Origin: Parvibaculum sp035325945 | GTDB lineage: Bacteria; Pseudomonadota; Alphaproteobacteria; Parvibaculales; Parvibaculaceae | Assembly (NCBI RefSeq): GCF_035325945.1 | Contig: NZ_DAOKYX010000004.1 | Location: 1-64,000 of the forward strand | Length of the DNA: 64,000 bases | Direction: 5' to 3' | Part shown: in pieces, positions 33,696 through 42,377 of the stretch | How the letters are laid out: each line of letters begins with the position of its first letter | Numbering within the stretch: position 1 is the stretch's first letter | Notes under the pieces: generated by a model | Databases searched by the model: none | Told to the model about the DNA's origin: nothing | Seen by the model: the letters and a program-made list of their open reading frames with translations, nothing else | Translations under genes and position numbers: made by a program

Positions 33696-34871
33696 ATGTT
33701 CGTCCATTTCTTTCATGAGCTGAAAAAGGCAAACATCCCCGTCAGCCTGCGCGAGTATCTGATGCTGCTCGAGGCGATGGATGCCGATGTCATCGACCGC
33801 AAGGTCGAGGACTTCTACTACCTCTCGCGTTCCTCCCTGGTGAAGGACGAACGCAATCTCGACAAGTTCGATCAGGTCTTCGGCCATGTCTTCAAGGGCC
33901 TCGACCTCATGAGCGACACCCAGACCGCCGACATTCCCGAGGAATGGCTGCGCAAGCTCACCGAAAAATTCCTCACCGAGGAGGAGAAGGCGCAGATCGA
34001 GGCGCTGGGCGGCTGGGAGAAGATCATGGAGACGCTGAAGAAGCGTCTCGAGGAACAGAAGGAGCGCCACGAGGGCGGCAACAAGTGGATCGGCACCGCC
34101 GGCACCTCCCCCTATGGCGCCTATGGCTACAACCCGGAAGGCGTGCGTATCGGCCAGAAGGAAGGCCGCCACGGCAAGGCCGTGAAGGTCTGGGACAAGC
34201 GCGAATACAAGAACCTCGACGATTCCGTCGAGCTTGGCACGCGCAACATCAAGGTCGCGCTGCGCCGCCTGCGCAAGTTCGCCCGCGACGGCGCGCCGAC
34301 CGAGCTCGATCTCGAGGATACGATCCGCTCGACCGCGCATCATGGCTATCTCGACATCAAGATGGTCCCGGAGCGGCGCAACAAGATCAACCTGCTCGTC
34401 TTCTTCGACATCGGCGGGTCGATGGACAGCCACATCAAGCTCTGCGAGGAGCTGTTCTCGGCGGCGCGTACCGAATTCAAGAACATGGAGTATTTCTACT
34501 TCCACAACTGCCTCTATGAAGGCGTGTGGAAGGACAATCGCCGCCGTCACAACGAGAAGATGGCGACCTGGGACGTGCTCCACAAGTTCCCGTCCGACTA
34601 CAAGGTCATCTTTGTCGGCGATGCGAGCATGAGCCCCTATGAGATCACCTATGCGGGCGGCTCGGTCGAGCACTGGAACGAGGAGCCGGGCGGCGTCTGG
34701 CTCGAGCGCGTCACGCAGATCTATGAGAGCGCGGTCTGGCTCAACCCCGTGCCCGAGCGGCACTGGGAGCACACGCCCTCGCTACAGATCATCAAGCAGA
34801 TCTTCGCCGAGCGCATGTATCCGCTGACGCTCGAAGGTCTGGACAAGGCCATGCGCGAGCTGAGCCGCTAG
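33696..34871 (+). CDS. VWA-domain (CoxE-like) partner of MoxR
   Basis: The 391-residue protein has an N-terminal helical part (FFHELKKANIPVSLREYLMLLEAMDADVIDRKVEDFYYLSRSSLVKDE), a charged Gly/Tyr-rich middle and a C-terminal von Willebrand A-type domain. The metal site is altered: FFDIGGSMDSH (DxGGS rather than DxSxS). CoxE-like VWA proteins cooperate with MoxR ATPases in complex maturation or envelope stress functions. I start at the ATG at 33696. Substrate unknown. A terminator follows at 34901-34933. Confidence 0.88.
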   Translation: MFVHFFHELKKANIPVSLREYLMLLEAMDADVIDRKVEDFYYLSRSSLVKDERNLDKFDQVFGHVFKGLDLMSDTQTADIPEEWLRKLTEKFLTEEEKAQIEALGGWEKIMETLKKRLEEQKERHEGGNKWIGTAGTSPYGAYGYNPEGVRIGQKEGRHGKAVKVWDKREYKNLDDSVELGTRNIKVALRRLRKFARDGAPTELDLEDTIRSTAHHGYLDIKMVPERRNKINLLVFFDIGGSMDSHIKLCEELFSAARTEFKNMEYFYFHNCLYEGVWKDNRRRHNEKMATWDVLHKFPSDYKVIFVGDASMSPYEITYAGGSVEHWNEEPGGVWLERVTQIYESAVWLNPVPERHWEHTPSLQIIKQIFAERMYPLTLEGLDKAMRELSR

Positions 34872-34900
34872 GAGCGAAGTTATCTGACCGGCCAACAGGA

Positions 34901-34937
34901 AATGCCGCCGCGGAGAGACACCCCGGCGGCATTTTCA
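34901..34937. terminator. Terminator between VWA gene and ABC ATPase gene
   Basis: A 10-bp perfect stem (AATGCCGCCG at 34901-34910; complement at 34924-34933) with a 13-base loop is followed by TTTTC. It lies between convergent genes. Confidence 0.75.
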
Positions 34938-34948
34938 TTGCGCCACGT

Positions 34949-35644
34949 TCAGCGCCGCTCGTCCTTCACGATCCTGCCATCGACGAGATGAATATTGCGC
35001 TCGGCGGCGGAAGCGAAGGCAATCTCATGCGTCACCGCAATGACCGTCCGTCCCTGCTCACGCACGAGACGACTGAAAATATCCTGCACGATCTCGCTGT
35101 TCTTCGTGTCGAGATTTCCGGTCGGCTCGTCGGCCAGAATGATGCCCGGATCGTTGGCGAGCGCGCGGGCGATGGCCACACGCTGGCGCTGGCCGCCCGA
35201 TAGCTGGTCCGGCCGCTTGCCCGCCTGATCTTCTATATCGAGATCGGAGAGAAGCTGTCTTCCACGCGTCTCGATCTGCGCCTCGTCGAGCGCGCCGAGC
35301 CGCAGCATCGGCAATGTCACGTTCTGCAGGACGGTGAATTCCGGCAGCAGGAAGTGGAACTGGAAGACGAAGCCGAGCTTCCTGAGCCGGATCGCCGCCA
35401 GCGCGTCGGCGCTGTGCCCGCTCGTCGCCTCGCCGTCGATGAAGACTTCGCCTTCGGTCGGCACATCGAGAAGGCCGAGCAGATAGAGCAGCGACGATTT
35501 TCCGGAGCCGGAGGGCCCCGTGATGCTGACGAATTCGCCACGATTGACCGAGAGGTTGATATCGCGCACCAGCGTCACCGGCACCACCTCCTTGAGGATG
35601 CGCGTGACGCCGCGCATTTCGACCAGAGGCGCCTCCCCGCTCAT
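34949..35644 (-). CDS. ABC transporter ATPase, LolD/MacB type
   Basis: The 231 residues form a complete ABC ATPase: Walker A GPSGSGKS (about 43-50), Q-loop region FQFHFLLPEFTVLQNV, signature LSGGQRQRVAIARAL, Walker B IILADEPTGNLD and the switch VTHE. Subfamily features (NLDT, PEFTVLQNVTLP) match LolD/MacB exporters. Its ATG overlaps the permease stop (ATGA). Gene order is fusion protein, permease, ATPase, as in MacAB-like efflux or envelope lipid/lipoprotein transporters. The exported substrate is unknown. Confidence 0.9.
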   Translation of the reverse strand: MSGEAPLVEMRGVTRILKEVVPVTLVRDINLSVNRGEFVSITGPSGSGKSSLLYLLGLLDVPTEGEVFIDGEATSGHSADALAAIRLRKLGFVFQFHFLLPEFTVLQNVTLPMLRLGALDEAQIETRGRQLLSDLDIEDQAGKRPDQLSGGQRQRVAIARALANDPGIILADEPTGNLDTKNSEIVQDIFSRLVREQGRTVIAVTHEIAFASAAERNIHLVDGRIVKDERR

Positions 35645-36891
35645 GCCGCCCCCCGGATGATGTCGACGGGCCGCACCTGCGCGGCCTTGCGCGCCGGATA
35701 CCACGCCGCCGCGATTGCGGCCGTCAGCGCGAAAATGCCGCCGATCGCGAACGGCCGGAAGCTCCTGTCGAGCACGAAGCCTTGCCTCTCCGTGACACCG
35801 GGCACGTTGAATTTGACGAGGGAGAGAAGCTCCAGAAGCCCGTAACCGATCGACCAGCCGATCGCCATGCCGAGAAGGCCGACAAGCACGCCCTGAATGA
35901 GAAAGACGGCCTCGATGTCCCTGGCGCGAAATCCCATCGACATCATGATGGCGATGTCGCGCCGCTTCTCCATCACGACTGTCGAGATGATGTTGAAGAT
36001 GCCGAACGCGGCGACGACCATGATCGCGCTCACGATCGAATAGGTGATCGCGTTGCGGATGACAAAGAGGCCGAGAATGTCGCGATTGACCTCCTGCCAG
36101 GATTCCGAACGATATCCCCAGCGCGCCTCGAGCTGGGCGGCAAAGGTTTCGGCATCATCCGGATTTGGAATCTTGATGCGAATCTGGTTCGCGATGAAGG
36201 GCTTGTCGAGCAGCACCTGCGCGTTCTTGAGCAGCACATAGACCTGCCCCGTATCGAGAAGCAGATTGCCGACATGGAAGACCCCGACGACCTTCATGCG
36301 CTTGACAAGACCGGTCGGCGAAATGACGGTTGCCAGATCGTCCATCTTGAGCCCGATCTTGTCCGTGACGCCGGTGCCGATGACGATGCCGTCCGCCGTC
36401 GTGCGAAGCCGCTCGAGGCTCCCCTGCCGCATGTCGCTTTCGACTTGCGTCAGATATTTCTCCTTGTCGGGATCGATGCCGGCGACAGAGGCGCTCACAT
36501 CCTTGTTCGCGAAGCGGACGATCACCTGCCCCGTCAGCGCCGCTTCGGCGATGACGCCGGGACGCTGAGAAAGCTCCTCGACCTTGGCGCTGTAATTCTT
36601 GATGCCGCGCAGATATTCGCGCGGCTTCGTGCGCACGAGCGAGATCGCGCCATGCCTGAAGGCGATGAAGACGGGCTGCGTCGTCGGGTTGCGGAACTCG
36701 TCCTTGATCGTGATGTGTGGTGCGTTGTTCACGAGCCGCTGCACGAAGTCCTGCTCCGAGCCCGACATGATCGAAGACGTCGCGATGAAGAAGCCGACGC
36801 CGAGCGCGACGCCCAGCATGGAAACGAGGGTCTGGCGGCGCCGGTTCATCAACTGCGCGAATGCAATCGACAGGGTGACGCGCCAGAACAT
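35641..36891 (-). CDS. ABC transporter permease, FtsX/MacB type
   Basis: The 416 residues have the MacB/LolC layout: one N-terminal membrane helix (about 20-45), a large periplasmic domain (about 50-285) and three C-terminal helices (about 290-315, 335-360, 380-405). The FtsX-domain signature VVMEKRRDIAIMMSMGFRARDIEAVFLIQGVLVGLLGMAIG is clear. I start at the ATG at 36891, 4 bases after the fusion protein gene; the longer frame is a shadow. The stop overlaps the ATPase gene start. Confidence 0.9.
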   Translation of the reverse strand: MFWRVTLSIAFAQLMNRRRQTLVSMLGVALGVGFFIATSSIMSGSEQDFVQRLVNNAPHITIKDEFRNPTTQPVFIAFRHGAISLVRTKPREYLRGIKNYSAKVEELSQRPGVIAEAALTGQVIVRFANKDVSASVAGIDPDKEKYLTQVESDMRQGSLERLRTTADGIVIGTGVTDKIGLKMDDLATVISPTGLVKRMKVVGVFHVGNLLLDTGQVYVLLKNAQVLLDKPFIANQIRIKIPNPDDAETFAAQLEARWGYRSESWQEVNRDILGLFVIRNAITYSIVSAIMVVAAFGIFNIISTVVMEKRRDIAIMMSMGFRARDIEAVFLIQGVLVGLLGMAIGWSIGYGLLELLSLVKFNVPGVTERQGFVLDRSFRPFAIGGIFALTAAIAAAWYPARKAAQVRPVDIIRGAA

Positions 36892-36895
36892 CTGC

Positions 36896-37903
36896 TCAAG
36901 GCCCCGAGGCGCGAAGCCGAGTGCCCTCGGATAACCCCGCGGGCGGCGTCGCGATGACGAGCGCATCTTCCGCAAGGCCCGATTTCACTTCGGCCTTGTC
37001 CTTGCCGACCGCGCCGATCTCGACCTTGACGAGATGCGCGCGCCCCTCCGCGAGGGTCCAGACCGAGCCGCCGGAGAGCGCCGCCACGGGCACGAGCAGC
37101 GCGTTCTTTTCCTCCCGCACGATGATGTTGATTTCGGTCGTCATGCCGGAAAGAAGCGGCGTGTCGGAAGGCAGCGCGATGTGGACGCGATAGGTCCGCG
37201 CGACCGGATCGCCATAGGGCGTGATGTCCTTCACCTCGCCGTCGAGCACGCGGTCATTGAAGGCGTCGGCGCGGATCAGCGCCTTCTGCCCCGGCTTCAC
37301 CAGCGGAATGTCCTCTTCATCGACTTCGGCGTCGATCTGGAGCGCGGACGGATCGCCGACGACGAACAGCGTCTGCTGCGGCTGCACCATGTCGCCAACC
37401 TTGAGCTGCAACTCCGAGCGCAGCACCGTGCCGTCTATGGGCGCGCGGATATAATGATCCTCGAGCCTGGCCTCCTCCGCGCGAAGCGCCGCCACGGCCG
37501 CTCCGAGCGCGCTTTCCGCCTGATCGAGCGCCGCGATGCTGATATTTCCGGACTGCCGGAGCGCGCGCGCGCGTCTGGCATCGCGCTCGGCAAGGGCGAG
37601 CTTCGCCTTGAGCTGCTCGACATTGTAGGTCTCTTCCGCGAAGTCGACGATGGCGAGGATGTCGCCCTTCTTCACCGTGTCGCCTTCCTTCGCGTGGATC
37701 TCCGCGACGCGGCCCGCGACCTTCGAGCCCGTCTGGGCATAGACGACGGGTTCGACCGTGCCGGTCGCATAGACCGCCTCGACGGCCGGTCCGCGCTCGG
37801 GCTTCACCACCACGACGGAAGCGGGACGAAACAGAAATACGGCCCCTGCAATTGCAACCACCGCCAGCGCGGCGCCGCCGATCCAGATCGACTTGGCTCT
37901 CAA
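36896..37903 (-). CDS. Periplasmic adaptor (HlyD-type membrane fusion protein)
   Basis: The 335 residues have an N-terminal membrane anchor (about 4-24), a biotinyl-lipoyl hairpin (GRVAEIHAKEGDTVKKGDILAIVD ... APIDGTVLRSELQLKVGDMV), a coiled coil (about 90-145) and beta-barrel and C-terminal domains. It links the permease to an outer envelope factor. I choose a TTG start at 37903 because GGAG lies 6 bases upstream and the anchor then begins correctly; a longer frame to a TTG at 38035 would put about 44 hydrophilic residues first. No outer-membrane channel gene is adjacent. Confidence 0.85.
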   Translation of the reverse strand: MRAKSIWIGGAALAVVAIAGAVFLFRPASVVVVKPERGPAVEAVYATGTVEPVVYAQTGSKVAGRVAEIHAKEGDTVKKGDILAIVDFAEETYNVEQLKAKLALAERDARRARALRQSGNISIAALDQAESALGAAVAALRAEEARLEDHYIRAPIDGTVLRSELQLKVGDMVQPQQTLFVVGDPSALQIDAEVDEEDIPLVKPGQKALIRADAFNDRVLDGEVKDITPYGDPVARTYRVHIALPSDTPLLSGMTTEINIIVREEKNALLVPVAALSGGSVWTLAEGRAHLVKVEIGAVGKDKAEVKSGLAEDALVIATPPAGLSEGTRLRASGP

Positions 37904-38139
37904 GATGGGCTCCGCTTCTGCCTCGTGACTTGCGGCCGCAGGCCCGCAATTGCCGGATTGCAGGCAGGCGGAAAAGTCTATCCGTCCCCGTGCCGGTGCC
38001 GCCAGTCCGGGATTATACCGATGAGTTGCCGCCAAAAGGCCGGGGTCGACCCGCCGCCGCCCCTAAAAAATTGCGGATGAAACGCCGCTATTTCGCCCCG
38101 TTTCCATTTAATATGGAGCGGAACGAGGAGGCAGCCGGC

Positions 38140-38400
38140 ATGAAGATGAAACGGATTTTATGGATTGGCGGCATATTGGGCTTCGGCCTCGCGCTTTCGG
38201 CCTGCGCCGACAGCGCCGCCGAAAAGGCCCGCCTTGATGCCGTGGATCATCAGAACTGTGTCGATCTCGGCTTCAAGCCCGGCACCGACGCCTACGGAAA
38301 TTGCCGCCTCAAGATGCGGGAAATCCGTGCCAGGAACGAAGGCGCGCGGTCCCCGAATGTGAATTTCGGCGTAGGGGTGGGCGTCGTTCACGGATTTTAG
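38140..38400 (+). CDS. Small lipoprotein with GFKPGT..NC motif (copy 1)
   Basis: An 86-residue lipoprotein: signal with lipobox LSAC (Cys22), then a core HQNCVDLGFKPGTDAYGNCRLKMREIRA that is shared with the next gene, and a Gly/Val tail. GAGGAGG lies 8 bases before the ATG. The two genes are 25 bases apart on one strand and look like a tandem duplication. Function unknown; the Cys..GF..Cys pattern is one I recall in many small alphaproteobacterial lipoproteins. The two cysteines could form a disulphide. Confidence 0.75.
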   Translation: MKMKRILWIGGILGFGLALSACADSAAEKARLDAVDHQNCVDLGFKPGTDAYGNCRLKMREIRARNEGARSPNVNFGVGVGVVHGF

Positions 38401-38425
38401 CGACCGGCGGACAGAGGAGGCTCAA

Positions 38426-38698
38426 ATGCGAAAATCCTTGGCGCTTCTATTCCTTCTTCTCGTCGCGTCCTGTGTGAGCCCCGAGGAACAGGCGGCCCGC
38501 GCGGCGGCGCAGCGCCAGGCCGATGCCCAGGAATGTCAGCGCCTCGGCTTCAAGCCCGATACGCCCGCCTTCGGCAATTGCATGCTGAAGCTCCGGGAAA
38601 TCCGCGCGCAGGAAGAGAACACCCGCGCCATCGACCGCGCGAACACCATGCCGCCGCCCTGGTGGGGCCCCCGCTACGGTCCGCCCTATTGGTGGTGA
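38426..38698 (+). CDS. Small lipoprotein with GFKPDT..NC motif (copy 2)
   Basis: A 90-residue paralogue of the previous gene: lipobox VASC (Cys16), an Ala/Gln-rich helix, then QECQRLGFKPDTPAFGNCMLKLREIRA and a C-terminal PPPWWGPRYGPPYWW tail rich in Trp, Tyr and Pro. AGGAGG lies 7 bases before the ATG. The aromatic tail is absent from copy 1, so the two copies have diverged at their ends. Outer-membrane or periplasmic location is inferred from the lipobox. Function unknown. Confidence 0.75.
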   Translation: MRKSLALLFLLLVASCVSPEEQAARAAAQRQADAQECQRLGFKPDTPAFGNCMLKLREIRAQEENTRAIDRANTMPPPWWGPRYGPPYWW

Positions 38699-38717
38699 GC
38701 CGGGCCGCCGCCCGCCT

Positions 38718-39335
38718 TCACGCCTCCGCCATGCCCCAATAGTTGAAGCCCGCTATGCGCGGCGTCGAGGGCAGATACATGCTCTGAAGATCGGTGATCC
38801 TGAACCCCGAGCTTTCGATGAGCGATGGCATCTGCCTGTTGAGGTTGCAGCCGCCGAAAAGCGTCCGCCAGACCGGGTTGACGCGGTTCTGCCATTTGAG
38901 GACATCGGCATCGGGCGCCGCGCCATGCTCGCAGAAGACGAGCTTGCCGCCGGGCTTCAGCACGCGCCGCATGCCCTCCAGCGCCTTCACCGGATCGGGA
39001 ATGGTGCAAAGGCTGAATGTGACGAGCACCGTGTCGACGCTCTTGTCGTCGAGCGGGATCTGCTCGCCCGGCAGGCCGATGAACTCGACCGGAAACGGCA
39101 GATCCTTCGCCCGCTCCCCCGCCAGCTTCCATGAAGCCTCGGAGGGGTCGAGGCCGATCACTTTCTTCACCTTGGCCGGATCGTAATAGGGAAGATTGAA
39201 GCCCGTGCCGATGCCGATTTCGAGCACCGTGCCTTCCGCCAGCGGCACGACCTTCCTGCGCTGATAGCGGATCGGCTTCGTTCCGCACGCACAGTTGATG
39301 ATGTGCGGCACGACATATTTTTCGTAAAGGCCCAT
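38718..39335 (-). CDS. Class I SAM-dependent methyltransferase
   Basis: The 205 residues show SAM motif I VLEIGIGTGFNLPYY (about 37-51), motif II GLDPSEASWKLA, VDTVLVTFSLCTIPDP (motif IV) and RVLKPGGKLVFCEHG (post-motif). The arrangement matches type-11 methyltransferases of the small METTL7-like kind. AGGGAGGAG precedes the ATG. Substrate unknown; possibilities include lipids or small thiols. It is convergent with the lipoprotein pair. Confidence 0.88.
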   Translation of the reverse strand: MGLYEKYVVPHIINCACGTKPIRYQRRKVVPLAEGTVLEIGIGTGFNLPYYDPAKVKKVIGLDPSEASWKLAGERAKDLPFPVEFIGLPGEQIPLDDKSVDTVLVTFSLCTIPDPVKALEGMRRVLKPGGKLVFCEHGAAPDADVLKWQNRVNPVWRTLFGGCNLNRQMPSLIESSGFRITDLQSMYLPSTPRIAGFNYWGMAEA

Positions 39336-39381
39336 GGCGCTCCTCCCTTTGCTCGGGCGGAATTATGGGCATGTCCGGTGC

Positions 39382-40266
39382 CTAGCGCCACTCCGAAACG
39401 CCGAAGCGAAGCAGCCGGTCGCCGTCGATGGGTCCGAGCGTGCGGCCGCGCCCCCTGAGCGCGAGGACGCAGGCGCGCAACAGCGCCTTCTCGCGCAGCG
39501 CGCTCGCCCGTTTCACGCCCCCGGACAGCGCCTCCCGGATCGTATCCGGCGGCAGCGCTCCCACCTCGCCGGTGAGCCTGCGCCCCTGAAAGGCGCTGGC
39601 CACGAGCGGGTCGGCAAGCCGCCCCTTGCGGTGAGCGGAAGGAGCCGCCGTTCCGTCGGCGATAAAGGCCGCGGCGAACGCCGCCATGGCCGCGCTCCTG
39701 GCATGCACCATCACCCCGTCGGCCGCGCCCGAGGTCGGGAAATGCCCGCGAAGACCGGCAAGCGCGACGCCCCCCTGCCCCGGCCCGAGCGCGCGCAGGA
39801 ACTCGCCGAGCATGAGCGGCGCCGAATGGGTGGCGGCGAGCGCCGTCCTGCCCTCGACCTGCCCCTCGATATGGAACGCGGCGGCATCGTCGAGCGAGAC
39901 GACGATCACGGGGCAGCCGCCCGCCTCGCGCATGGCGGCGAGCGTGGCGTCGCAAACGGCGCCGGGCAGCGCGACGAGCGGCGGCGGCACATCGGCGAGG
40001 CTCGCCCCGCCATTGGCCTGCATCAGCGCGCGCACGGCGTCGGGCACCATCCGGCCCGCCGCCCCGCGCGGCAGCATGTCGAGCGAGCCCGCCGCCCCCA
40101 TCTTGGCGATGAGGTCGGCATCCGCGATGAGGTTGAGCGTCAGCTCGCGCGCCATGTCCATGCCGGCGTCGAGCGCGGCATGGGCGTTCTCTCCTGCGGC
40201 TGCAAAGCGCAGCACGCCCGGCCAAATCTCGAAACTTTTCTCGACAAGCGGTTCGGCGGCAAGCAT
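39382..40266 (-). CDS. Uncharacterised protein, weak UPF0280/ApbE-like resemblance
   Basis: A 294-residue Ala/Gly-rich protein that I do not confidently recognise. The stretch near 190-225 (GLRGHFPTSGAADGVMVHARSAAMAAFAAAFIADGT) resembles the C-terminal motif of UPF0280 proteins, which have an ApbE-like fold, but the expected NGGDI motif is missing. The C-terminal ~90 residues are Arg/Leu-rich and helical. I start at the ATG at 40266; the frame continues to a TTG at 40281. It lies between the methyltransferase and the DUF3574 gene, all on the minus strand but with gaps of 45-50 bases. Confidence 0.6.
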   Translation of the reverse strand: MLAAEPLVEKSFEIWPGVLRFAAAGENAHAALDAGMDMARELTLNLIADADLIAKMGAAGSLDMLPRGAAGRMVPDAVRALMQANGGASLADVPPPLVALPGAVCDATLAAMREAGGCPVIVVSLDDAAAFHIEGQVEGRTALAATHSAPLMLGEFLRALGPGQGGVALAGLRGHFPTSGAADGVMVHARSAAMAAFAAAFIADGTAAPSAHRKGRLADPLVASAFQGRRLTGEVGALPPDTIREALSGGVKRASALREKALLRACVLALRGRGRTLGPIDGDRLLRFGVSEWR

Positions 40267-40311
40267 GGCCCGTTTTCGCAAGGTAGATGTGGCTTGTCCA
40301 GTGGGCGCGGT

Positions 40312-40716
40312 CTATTCGACGACGCGCACCGGCTGGTCGGTGTGGAAAACGGCGTCCTGCCGGAAGCGCTTCACATAGGCCCGCTTGATTTCCCCGATCG
40401 CCTTCGCCGTCGCCACCGTTTCCGGATGCACGATGATGACGATCTTCGTCGGCTCGGACACGACCCTTGTCGACTTAGCCTTCGGATCGCGCCACTGGCC
40501 CGTCGCCGGAACGATGGTGAGCCCGTCGGGAAAGCGCGGCGTCACGACCTCGGCCACGAAGCGATGCCACTCCTTCTCGCTGACATGCCCGCCCCCCTTT
40601 ATCCCGAGGCCGAAATAGAGCGTCGTCTGGATGGCGCCGCCATCCGCCAGCGCCGGCGACGGCAGGGGCTGAACGAGCAACAGGACGAGAAAGAGGGAAA
40701 GAACGAAGCGCTTCAC
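40312..40716 (-). CDS. DUF3574-type exported protein
   Basis: The 134-residue protein has a signal peptide (about 3-23, ending PALADG) then TTLYFGLGIKGGGHVSEKEWHRFVAEVVTPRFPDGLTIVPATGQWRD, the DUF3574 signature, and VVSEPTKIVIIVHPE. I choose a GTG start at 40716 because it gives a short, canonical signal peptide; an ATG at 40749 would add 11 residues. Family function is unknown; the fold suggests a small periplasmic ligand-binding or enzyme-like alpha-beta protein. Confidence 0.75.
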   Translation of the reverse strand: MKRFVLSLFLVLLLVQPLPSPALADGGAIQTTLYFGLGIKGGGHVSEKEWHRFVAEVVTPRFPDGLTIVPATGQWRDPKAKSTRVVSEPTKIVIIVHPETVATAKAIGEIKRAYVKRFRQDAVFHTDQPVRVVE

Positions 40717-40853
40717 GGTATCGGGCTTGCCTTTTGCTCCGGCCGTCATGCGACGGGCCGCGGCCGGAAGAAGTGGGATCTGCCTTGCCGCCCGACTATG
40801 CCATGCCACACCCGCCCGCGCATCCGGTCATGCGGGCCGCCATGCGCCCCGCC

Positions 40854-41177
40854 TCAGGCCGCGTCCTTCAGCGCCACATCCGCGATGCGGAGCCGGAGCC
40901 CGTCAAGCTCGGCAGTGAAGATGAGCTGGCAGGAAAGCCGCGACCACGGGCCGCCATAGTTCTGGTCCAGCATGTCGAGTTCGTCCTCTCGCGGATCGTG
41001 AAGCCGCGACGCCCATTCCGGATCGATCTCGACCTGGCAGGTGCCGCAGGCGCAGGCGCCGCCACATTCGGCGATGATCGGAAATCCGTGATCGCGGACG
41101 ATCTCCATCACCCGCCAGCCCTCGAGCGCGTCGAGCTTGTGTTCGCGGCCTTCGCCATCGGTGAGATAGATATGCAT
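40854..41177 (-). CDS. [2Fe-2S] ferredoxin, adrenodoxin type (1)
   Basis: The 107 residues have the adrenodoxin-type cluster ligands Cys38, Cys44, Cys47 and Cys83 (C-x5-C-x2-C...C) in ECGGACACGTCQVEI and LSCQL. GGAGGTTATCCC precedes the ATG at 41177. It lies 83 bases downstream of the ferredoxin reductase on the same strand, so it is a likely electron partner of that enzyme. Adrenodoxin-type ferredoxins often serve cytochrome P450s or Fe-S assembly. No P450 is in the window. Confidence 0.92.
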   Translation of the reverse strand: MHIYLTDGEGREHKLDALEGWRVMEIVRDHGFPIIAECGGACACGTCQVEIDPEWASRLHDPREDELDMLDQNYGGPWSRLSCQLIFTAELDGLRLRIADVALKDAA

Positions 41178-41260
41178 GGGATAACCTCCGGGCGCGGAAT
41201 TCCGGCGGCGCGGAGCCTGCTTGGCCCGCGCCCTGAACGATATGGAAAAGTGCGGCTTGC

Positions 41261-42289
41261 CTACGCGACGCCGAGCTTTTTCTGCAGGCTCGTCGATGAG
41301 GTCGTGTACTGGAACGTGATCTTCGCGTCCGGATTGATGTGCCGCGCCGCTGCCTGCGACATCAGCGCCGCCTCGTGGAAGCCCGAAAGGATGAGCTTCA
41401 GCTTGCCGGGATAGGTGTTGATGTCGCCGATGGCATAGATGCCCGGCTCGCTGGTGGCGAATTTCTCCGTATCCACCGGAATGAGATTTTCGTGAAGATT
41501 GATCCCCCAATTCGCGATCGGGCCGAGCTTCATCGTCAGACCGAAGAAGGGCAGAAGCGTGTCGCAGGCGACATCGAACTCCACATTGTCGTTGCCCTTG
41601 ATGGTCACGCCTTCGAGCTGTCCGTTCGCGCCATGGAGCTTCGTCACCTGCCCGAGGTGGAACTTCATCTTCTCTTCCTGAACCAGCCGGTGCATCTCGT
41701 TGACCGAGGCGGGCGCGGCGCGGAAGCCGTCGCGGCGATGGACGAGCTGCATCGAGTCCACGATGGGCTGGAGGTTGATCGTCCAGTCGAGCGCGCTGTC
41801 GCCGCCGCCCGAAATGAGAACGTTCTTTCCACGGAATGTTTCCATCTTCTTCACCGCATAGAAGACGGACTTGCCCTCATATTCCTCGATACCGGGGATG
41901 GGCGGACGCTTCGGCTGGAAGCTGCCGCCGCCCGCCGCGATCACGATGACCTTGGTGTTGAAGACGAGGCCGCCATCGGTCTTGAGGCGCCAGCTTCCGT
42001 CCGGCTGGCGCTCGACCTCCTCCACCATCTCGTTGAAGTGGAATTCCGGATGGAAGGGCGCTGCCTGCTCCATCAGCCGATCGGTCAGTTCCTGGCCGGT
42101 CACGATCGGAAGGCCGGGAATGTCGTAGATCGGCTTCTCCGGATAAAGCTCGGCGCACTGCCCGCCCGGCCGGTCGAGAATGTCGACGAGATGCGCCTTG
42201 ATATCGAGCAGCCCAAGCTCGAACACCGCGAAGAGCCCCACGGGCCCCGCGCCGATAATGACTACATCCGTCGTGATCGTCTCAGCCAT
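41261..42289 (-). CDS. Ferredoxin/flavodoxin-NADP+ reductase, thioredoxin-reductase-like
   Basis: The 342 residues form a two-dinucleotide-domain flavoprotein: FAD-binding VVIIGAGPVGLFAVFE (about 9-24), NADP-binding VLISGGGDSALDW (about 158-170) and the C-terminal FAD motif EPGIYAIGDINTYPGK. The redox-active CxxC of true thioredoxin reductases is absent; the matching segment is SGGGDSA, as in YumC-type reductases. AGGTGAGAG precedes the ATG at 42289. An inverted repeat lies 64-88 bases upstream. It transfers electrons between NADPH and ferredoxin, probably the neighbouring one. Confidence 0.93.
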   Translation of the reverse strand: MAETITTDVVIIGAGPVGLFAVFELGLLDIKAHLVDILDRPGGQCAELYPEKPIYDIPGLPIVTGQELTDRLMEQAAPFHPEFHFNEMVEEVERQPDGSWRLKTDGGLVFNTKVIVIAAGGGSFQPKRPPIPGIEEYEGKSVFYAVKKMETFRGKNVLISGGGDSALDWTINLQPIVDSMQLVHRRDGFRAAPASVNEMHRLVQEEKMKFHLGQVTKLHGANGQLEGVTIKGNDNVEFDVACDTLLPFFGLTMKLGPIANWGINLHENLIPVDTEKFATSEPGIYAIGDINTYPGKLKLILSGFHEAALMSQAAARHINPDAKITFQYTTSSTSLQKKLGVA

Positions 42290-42352
42290 GTCTCTCACCT
42301 GCTCTTGGTACCTGCCGTTGGTCCACGCGCTCCGGCCGCCGGAACAAAAAAC

Positions 42353-42377
42353 ATCGAATAAATGTTATTCATTCGAT
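42353..42377. promoter_or_regulatory. Inverted repeat (candidate operator) before the ferredoxin reductase
   Basis: Eleven-base arms (ATCGAATAAAT at 42353-42363; ATTCATTCGAT at 42367-42377) match with one mismatch around a 3-base spacer. It lies 64-88 bases upstream of the reductase ATG, where a promoter is expected in an AT-rich patch. The shape suits a dimeric repressor or iron/redox sensor site, but I cannot assign the regulator. Confidence 0.5.
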
